From Magnolia sinica (Eukaryota; Streptophyta; Magnoliopsida; Magnoliales; Magnoliaceae), in the NCBI RefSeq assembly GCF_029962835.1, contig NC_080588.1:49459001-49523000 (forward strand): a stretch of DNA of 64,000 bases, given 5' to 3'. Both the position numbers and the translations under genes were made by a program. Positions 58,157 to 64,000 of the stretch are shown one piece after another. Each line of letters opens with the position of its first letter. The stretch's first letter is position 1. Below the pieces are notes generated by a model that worked only from the letters and a program-made list of their open reading frames with translations, was not told where the DNA came from and searched no databases.

Positions 58157-59284
58157 CTAATCTGAACCAGAAGAAGATGCAGGTATGGATGGATTAATTT
58201 GATGTAGTCCCTTGTTAATAAGCCTCAGATATTTGCACATATATTTAAACTGCAATTCTCGAGACACATGCATACCTTCAACCTTTTCCTCAAGAGAACG
58301 TAAACATTCATCAAAATCAAACAGTTAAAAATTAGGATCTATTGCAAAGTCAGATTCAATTTCATTAAAGATGTCATCCATATTGACATCATTTGAAGGC
58401 AAAGAACCCTTCTCTACATTTGCTTCAGCTGCTCCACCAGCACCGACATCAACTTGGCCTAGAGCTAATCTCAAATTCATCTTATTTATATTTGAATTGT
58501 TGAATGGAAGATGATTAATGGAAGCCTCTCCAACAGGCATAGCCACTAAACTATGGGTGGCTAAAACAATCATAATATAAGCAAAGGGAATGTCACTGTG
58601 ACCTGGATGGAGACGAAACTGAGTCATTATATAACAGATAAAGAAGGAAGACACACAGAGACTCCAGTAATAATGGAATGAAGAATACGAGCCATGAATG
58701 TAGTGAGCTCGGTTTTGTTACCAGATTGAGGATAGACTTTAGAAATAAAAATCCTATGGAGAACCCTGTATCTGGGTAACATAAACTTGGAAGTGAGTGC
58801 ATTCCCCATACTCCATTCCGCATCCATATTACATAAAACTCTAGTAAGCATTCTCTTCTCAGATTCTGACAGTTTTGCTATAAGAGTATGGATTGAAATA
58901 CCTTCATCATTGACAGGTATATCCATTAACCCAGAAATAATATAATGGTCCACTTCAATTGGACCCTCTCTGGTCATAATAGTAAAAGTTAGATTCTTAG
59001 TAAAGAAGTCACTAATGCAAGCATACATAGCCTGTGCAATGGAGGGGTATGCCGGTCCACCCCAATATAATATGTTCTCCCATCCCACAGACTGAAGGAG
59101 GAACAACATCAAAAGGTGCTAAATGATCAGGATTAATGGTCCATTCAACTATCACATTGCGCAAGCGAATATCCCACATATTATCGGGATCTTCCTCGGG
59201 TGACCGAAGGTGGCTCACCGTGATAGGAGCGGAACATGAAGAAGAGGGACCACGAGAACCTTTCTTCTTGTTTCTACCCTCCAT
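58157..59284 (-). pseudogene. Extra ORF (envelope position), second copy, degenerate
   Basis: From ATG 59284 (MEGRNKKKGSRGPSSS) to TAG 58157 the span is 1128 bp, exactly the length of the copy at 32857-33984. A frameshift near 59110 and a compensating one near 58650 put the middle in another frame, and a stop lies at 58325. Shared marks are GWENILYW, AQAMYACISDF, a VDHYIISGLMDI segment, LCNMDAEWS, SKVYPQSGNKTELTTFMARI, an acidic stretch and a coiled-coil-like end (SLEEKVEGMHVS, INKGLHQINP). Its role is unknown. Confidence 0.82.
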
Positions 59285-59555
59285 TTGCAATAAAGAAAAA
59301 AAGAATAAAGAGATTGTAAAAGAGGTAACAAGGGTTTCTAGTAGATCAGATTTTTGATAGAAAACCGCCAAAATAATCACAAAGCTTAAAAAACCACAAA
59401 AATGAAGAAAAGGAAGTGCAAAGGACTTGAATCTATAAGAAAATTGAAAATAATGCACTAACCATAGAGGAATCGAAGATGGGTTCGACCGGTCGTGGTA
59501 GCGCTTGTTGGAGAAGAAGAACCTGAAAGTGCCCTGGTTTGTCAATTAGCGTAAG
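59285..59555 (-). other. Spacer upstream of the extra ORF; element truncation
   Basis: The homology to the sister copy (32600-32856) includes ACGACCGGTCGAACCCATC and TTCTTCTCCA-like text, then ends at about 59540. Immediately right is a new LTR start, so the upstream pol of this copy was displaced or lost. Confidence 0.6.
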
Positions 59556-59769
59556 TGTTGAGTCCGCTAGACAGAGAAGCTCCATAAGAAGATCAATCAA
59601 TCGTCTGCCTCAACCGGATGTGTGCCCGAACTTGCCACAGGTAAATCTAAGCCTCACATCCCATGTCCCAAAACACCAGGTAATTAAAACCCTTAAAACT
59701 AATTAGAATATCATAGGGTTTGTGGGTTAGAAAACTTTTTTAAAATTTCAGAAAAACTCTAAGTTTTCA

Positions 59770-60546
59770 ACCTCTATCGATTTATCGATAGTCTGATCGA
59801 TATAATCGATAAGTGCTGTCGATGTCCTCGAAGCTCACTCGATAATATCAAATGAGGACATTAGTTGTCTAGCAACCGCATATACTTCTGAACAGAATTA
59901 TCGATGTATCGATATCATGAAAATTGAATCTCCAGTCTATCAATGGTGACTTGATAAAATCAATAGCAGAGATTTTATGTTCCTATTTTTTATGAAAAAT
60001 CATAAAGACCTTTGATATATCAAAGTACCCCTCGATATCCTTGGAATTCAACTATCGATGATATCGGTCTTAGACACTGTTTACCGACAATATTTTCAGG
60101 TGGATTTTATCTTCGATAGGGGGACACTCGATAGAATCGATATTCAAATATCGATGATATCGAGGTCGAGTCGATGACATCGAGAATAGACATAAACTGT
60201 CTAGCAAGCTTAACTGGAAAATCCTTTGGATTTATCGATGCATTGACATGACTATCAATATCATCGACATTCAAATTCCGATGATATCGAGTGTGCCTCG
60301 ATCATTCTTTTAACCTGAAATATTTCAAAAGCAAGTCTCTCTCATTTTTCAAATGTCGAGGAATCGAACCTCGTATTGATGAAATTGGAGTTCGAAGTCC
60401 GATGATATCGATGCATATTTTGATTTCCTCGACCAGCTGGCAAAATGTTTCAAAAGCGTATGACATTTGAGTTTGTGTCATCGAGTGGCCAGTCGATGCA
60501 GCCGAGAGTATACGCTCGATGATATTGACCCTGCTCGATGATATCA
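59770..60546 (+). promoter_or_regulatory. U3 array of TCGATGATATCGA-type motifs
   Basis: About twenty TCGAT-containing units lie in 780 bp, for example ATCGATTTATCGATAG, ATCGATGTATCGATATC, ATATCGATGATATCGAGG and CTCGATGATATCAAAC. The last ends about 50 bp before the TATA near 60594. Confidence 0.72.
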
Positions 60547-60593
60547 AACTCTGTCATAAATGTGACCGTTTTATATCCGTTAGAACCTTTTGC

Positions 60594-60603
60594 CTATATA
60601 TAG
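60594..60603 (+). promoter_or_regulatory. LTR TATA box
   Basis: CTATATATAG is followed about 60 bp later by a likely transcribed leader. Confidence 0.65.
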
Positions 60604-61089
60604 AGAACTTGTCTTTAGTTGCTGGCAGAGAAAAAATAGAGAGTGCTTTAGTGTGTTTATCCCCAGATCATATACCCTAAGCCTTCTCTCTCATGGAAGT
60701 TCATCCTTCAATCCACCCTCATCATTGACATTAAATAGAGTGGATTAGGGAATGAACTTCCACATTCAAGGATCCTCTAGCTACCATCTTAATAGCAAAT
60801 CATTAAGCGGGGACGTCTTGAATGCATAAATGATTGGAATCGCTCTATTTCCCTTATATGAAAACTTTTAATAGAGTAGGATTCCATTACAACCTTGACC
60901 CAACCCATCACCATGCATTAGTACATCTTCTGAGTTACAGTTCAAGGAAGCAGAAGATTCTTCATCAACAAAGGAAGAAGATCTTCAACAACACGTTGAA
61001 TGGGGCTCATCTACTTATCTGTAAATCAATAGAGTCTAAAGGACCCTTATGATCATTCCTTTGTAGGATTGGGTCTAAGGTATTTCTCA

Positions 61090-61345
61090 CCCCTTGCAAG
61101 TCCTCTAGGATGCCTCTGGCGGGAGTGTACGTAATGGGTGCTTTGTGTTGACCCTTGCTCTGTGGAGAGCATAAACAGTTAGGGCCTTGTAAGAGGTCAT
61201 TAGCCAGTGTGCCTAAAAGTGGGTGCTTTATGTTGACCCTTGCTCGTGAGAGCATAAACATGAGAGGTTCCTTGTGTGGATCCTTGGCCAGTGTGCTTAA
61301 AAATCGGCTGTTATGTGTTGACCCTTACTCATGGGAGCATAAACT
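61090..61345 (+). repeat. 85-bp tandem repeat, three copies, in the LTR
   Basis: TGTTGACCCTT starts at 61146, 61231 and 61316, exactly 85 bp apart each time. Each is followed by GCTC or ACTC, GAGCATAAAC and then TGGCCAGTGTGC-like text. Confidence 0.88.
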
Positions 61346-61863
61346 GTTAGCCTAGGTGTAGGTTGTACTGGTTAAAGGTGAACCTGATTTAAAACCTTGG
61401 GTTTGAGGTGAATCGTGTGAAACCTCCTTAGTGAAATTTGGTACACTTAAGGGTTGAGTGCGGTTGCCAGGAGTGGAGTAGACAAGTAGTCGAACTACTA
61501 TAAAAATGACTGTATTTGAGATTGCTATTGTCTTATATTTGCTTATGTGATTCCCTTAAAATACTTTTATATTTGACTATTTGAGATCACACCTTACATA
61601 CACACAGTCATATCTATCATAAACTAATTTGTATATTGTTCATCTCTCAAATAGTTTGTGATTGGATCCTCTACCGGGCTTGGAAGCCAGTAGAGTTACT
61701 CTTGAGCAATCCTAATGTATACTTGCTATTAGAGTATACATTAGGATTAGAGTGATAGGATTTTAAATTGTTGTAAAATTTTATAAAAGTCCTATTCACC
61801 CCCCTCTAGGACATATTGGAATATTCCTACTTCAACTAAGGTGGTCATTACAGCAATTTCAAT

Positions 61864-61875
61864 TGGTATCAGAGA
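61864..61875 (+). promoter_or_regulatory. Primer-binding site, initiator tRNA-Met type
   Basis: TGGTATCAGAGA differs in one base from the usual TGGTATCAGAGC. It lies 2 bp after the most likely LTR end. Confidence 0.88.
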
Positions 61876-61914
61876 GGGTATCTCTTAAAGGGCTTCACTG
61901 CCTAGAGAGCGATC

Positions 61915-64000
61915 TTGACTAAAGTTGGAATCATGATCAAAAGTGTCTCAGAGGGTGTGTCAGATCACAACAATTGCCTTGTAATCCATACTGCTTTGAA
62001 AGTTGGCAATAGTTCAAAATGGTACCTCGATAGTGGATGCTCCAGACACATGACTGTTGATCAAACTCACTTTTGTGAGTATTCAAACTTTAATGGAGGA
62101 TCGGTCATATTTGGAGATGGTAGCTCAGCCAAAATTGTTGGACAAGGAACAATAGCTGTACCAGGCCTTCCAAAAATTAAACATGTTCTTTGTGTAGAAG
62201 GTCTAAAACATAATCTCCTTAGTACTCCCAAATCTGTGACAAAGAACATTTGGTCACTTTCTCAAAGGATGTATGTAGGATTTTAGATCATATAGAAAAA
62301 TCTCTCATAAAAGGATTACGCACTAGTGATAACTGTTATGCTATTAAGAGTACAAATGAGAGTGTGTTATCCACAAAGTGTAATATGGTTATAAAGGATG
62401 AATCTAAACTATGGCACCAAAGGCGGGGACATGTTCACTACCGAAATTTAGCTAAGCTTGGTTCAAGAAATTTGGTTAAAGGACTTCCTAAGATTAGAAA
62501 AGAGGAAAAAGTTGTTTGTGGAGAATGTCTAAAAGGAAAACAGATAAAAGTCAGCCACAAAAAGATAATCACCATAGCAACAACAAAACCTTTGGATCTA
62601 CTGCATATAGATTTAGTTGGTCCAACCAAAGTGGAAAGCCATGGCAAGAAAAGATACTTCCTAGTAGTAGTAGATGACTACACCAGATTTACTTGGGTTG
62701 CATTTCTTCGAGAGAAATCAGATGCCTTTGAGGAATTTGTGATCTTAGCAAAGCGACTTCAAAATTTAAAAGGATATTGCATAAATCGTATTAGAAATGA
62801 TCATGGTGGGGAACTTGAAAATGAAAGATTTGAAAAATATTGCAATGAGAAAGGAATTCGTCATGAATTCTCAGCTTCAAAAACCCCACAGCAAAATGGA
62901 GTCATTGAAAGGAAAAATCGAGTATTGTAGGAAACGGGATCAGTTATGTTAAATGAAAAAGATATGGCAAAAAGTTTCTAAGCAGAAGCTGTAAATACTG
63001 TTTGCTACATCATAAATAGAGTATACCTTAGAGCAGGCTTGAACAAAACTCCATATGAACTATAGTATGGGAAACTACCTAGTGTGAAATATTTTCAGGT
63101 TTTTGGTAGTAAATGCTATATCTTAAGAGACAAAGATCACCTTAGGAAATTTGAATCTAAAAGTGATGAAGGTATTTTTCTAGGGTATGCCATGAATAGT
63201 CGTGCTTATAGAGTGTACAATTTAAGAACCCTCACTATTCAAGAGTCAATCAATGTGGTAATCGTTGATCAACCTCATGAAGGAGATACCCCTATGAATG
63301 TATTAGAAGATGGTATAGATTCATGCATACTAGATAATTCAAATAACAAATCTTCATCATCCAATGAACCCCAACCATCATCCAACATACCCATCATTAA
63401 GGATCACCATCGAGAACAAATTATTGGAGATCCTAATGATGGTGTAAGAACTCGATGGCAGATAGAAAATATCTATAGTCATTTCTGCTTTATCTCAAAG
63501 ATTGAACCCAAGAATATTGTAGAAGCTCTTCAAGATGAATACTGGATAAATGCTATGCAAGAAGAACTTCAACAATTTTAGAGAAATGAGGTATGACAAT
63601 TAGTTTCCAGACCACTCGATACAAATGTCATTGGAACCAAATGGGTCTTCAAGAATAAATCCGATTAATCAGGAAATGTGATCAGGAACAAAGTAAGGCT
63701 TGTATCTCAAGGGCACTCATAGATAGAAGGCATTGATTTTGATGAGATATTTTCTCCTGTAGCTCGCCTTGAGTCTATTAGAATTCTTATGTCTATTGCA
63801 TGTGCATTAAAATTTAAATTATTTCAAATGGACGTAAAAAATACTTTCCTTAATGGGGATCTTGCTGAAAAAGTTTATGTAGAACAACCAAAGGAATTTT
63901 CAGATCCTAAGTATCCCCATTATGTTTATCGTCTGAACAAAGCCCTCTGTGGTCTCAAATAAACACCATGTGCTTGGTATGAACAATTGATTAAATTTCT
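61915..64000 (+). pseudogene. pol: copia pol (protease, integrase, start of RT) with gag deleted; runs off the window
   Basis: Directly after the PBS the frame begins TKVGIMIKSVSE and then passes into the protease region: WYLDSGCSRHM (catalytic DSG), FGDGSSAKIVG and KHNLLS. A frameshift near 62260 leads to the gag-pre-integrase motif (LWHQRRGHVHYRNLAKL) and the integrase core: LHIDLVGP, NDHGGELEN and PQQNGVIERKNR, holding D, D and E. Stops lie at 62928, near 62980 and near 63063. Copia integrase C-terminal text follows (FQVFGSKCYILRDKDHLRKFE, SDEGIFLGY). RT starts near 63560 (GTKWVFKNK, IFSPVARLESIRILMSIA, FQMDVKNTFLNGDL) with stops at about 63579 and 63594 and later. The order INT before RT defines copia. 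At most a few codons of gag remain. Confidence 0.92.

Larger units (their letters stand above)
59556..61861 (+). mobile_element. 5' LTR of a third copia element
   Basis: The probable start is TGTTGAGTCCGC, where homology to the neighbouring element ends. The end is fixed by the PBS at 61864 and is probably ATTTCA, about 2.3 kb in total. CCTATTCACCCCCCTCTAGG near 61789 is an LTR-end signature also seen, altered, in the other copia LTRs. A TCGATGATATCGA array at 59770-60546 precedes a TATA (CTATATATAG) at about 60594. An 85-bp tandem repeat lies at about 61090-61345. The partner LTR is outside the window. Confidence 0.75.

Overview
The window is nuclear DNA from a flowering plant, and almost all of it is transposable-element sequence. 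I infer a plant from plant-type LTR retrotransposons with initiator-Met and Asp-type primer-binding sites, a CACTA-type transposon end, long GA/CT microsatellites, and dispersed phrases such as GTGGGCCCCAC with a CCGTCCATCC motif. I associate those phrases with magnoliid-type genomes, but only weakly. I see no intact host gene, no rRNA or tRNA gene, no CRISPR array and no bacterial-style operon. The only candidate host coding sequence is one short, unrecognised 3' exon near 5.2-5.5 kb on the minus strand.

Layout. 0.6-4.7 kb: a degenerate satellite built on AACCACGACCC / GGGTCGTGGTT, which switches orientation and carries larger duplicated blocks. 4.7-9 kb: a 104-bp tandem duplication, the possible exon, microsatellites, a foldback (MITE-like) element at 6808-7178 and a CACTA-type end at about 7387-8030. 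9-31.9 kb: unclassified AT-rich DNA that received two insertions. One is a minus-strand solo LTR (13000-16162). The other is a complete 13.4-kb Ty3/gypsy chromovirus-like element (17416-30840) with 3.15-kb LTRs, a perfect TATGC target-site duplication, PBS, PPT, an extra ORF upstream of gag, and decayed gag-pol ending in a chromodomain-like segment. 31.9-36.3 kb: the 3' part of a Ty1/copia Sirevirus-like element (RNase H tail, extra ORF in the envelope position, PPT, LTR). 36.3-52.8 kb: minus-strand Ty3 elements of a non-chromoviral Tat/Athila-like type, arranged LTR - gag-pol - LTR - second internal region. The second LTR is split by a 4.6-kb solo LTR with a perfect CTTTG duplication. 52.8-55.8 kb: a plus-strand gag-protease derivative without pol. 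55.8-59.55 kb: a second copy of the Sirevirus-like 3' half on the minus strand. 59.55-64 kb: the 5' part of another copia element whose gag is almost entirely deleted; it runs off the window.

Two patterns stand out. First, the extra protein upstream of gag in the Ty3 chromovirus and the extra protein downstream of pol in the copia elements look homologous: an 85-column stretch aligns without gaps, and a downstream NVYPR motif and an acidic tail are shared. Second, four LTRs of three different element types carry a dense array of short CG-containing near-palindromes just upstream of a TATA box, with a different motif sequence in each family. In the copia family the same motif also clusters just upstream of the extra ORF.

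All coding regions show stops or frameshifts, so nothing here looks autonomously active. In the chromovirus most stops sit where a C-to-T or G-to-A change would make one, as expected for methylated, silenced elements. All family assignments come from reading motifs by eye, with no database search.
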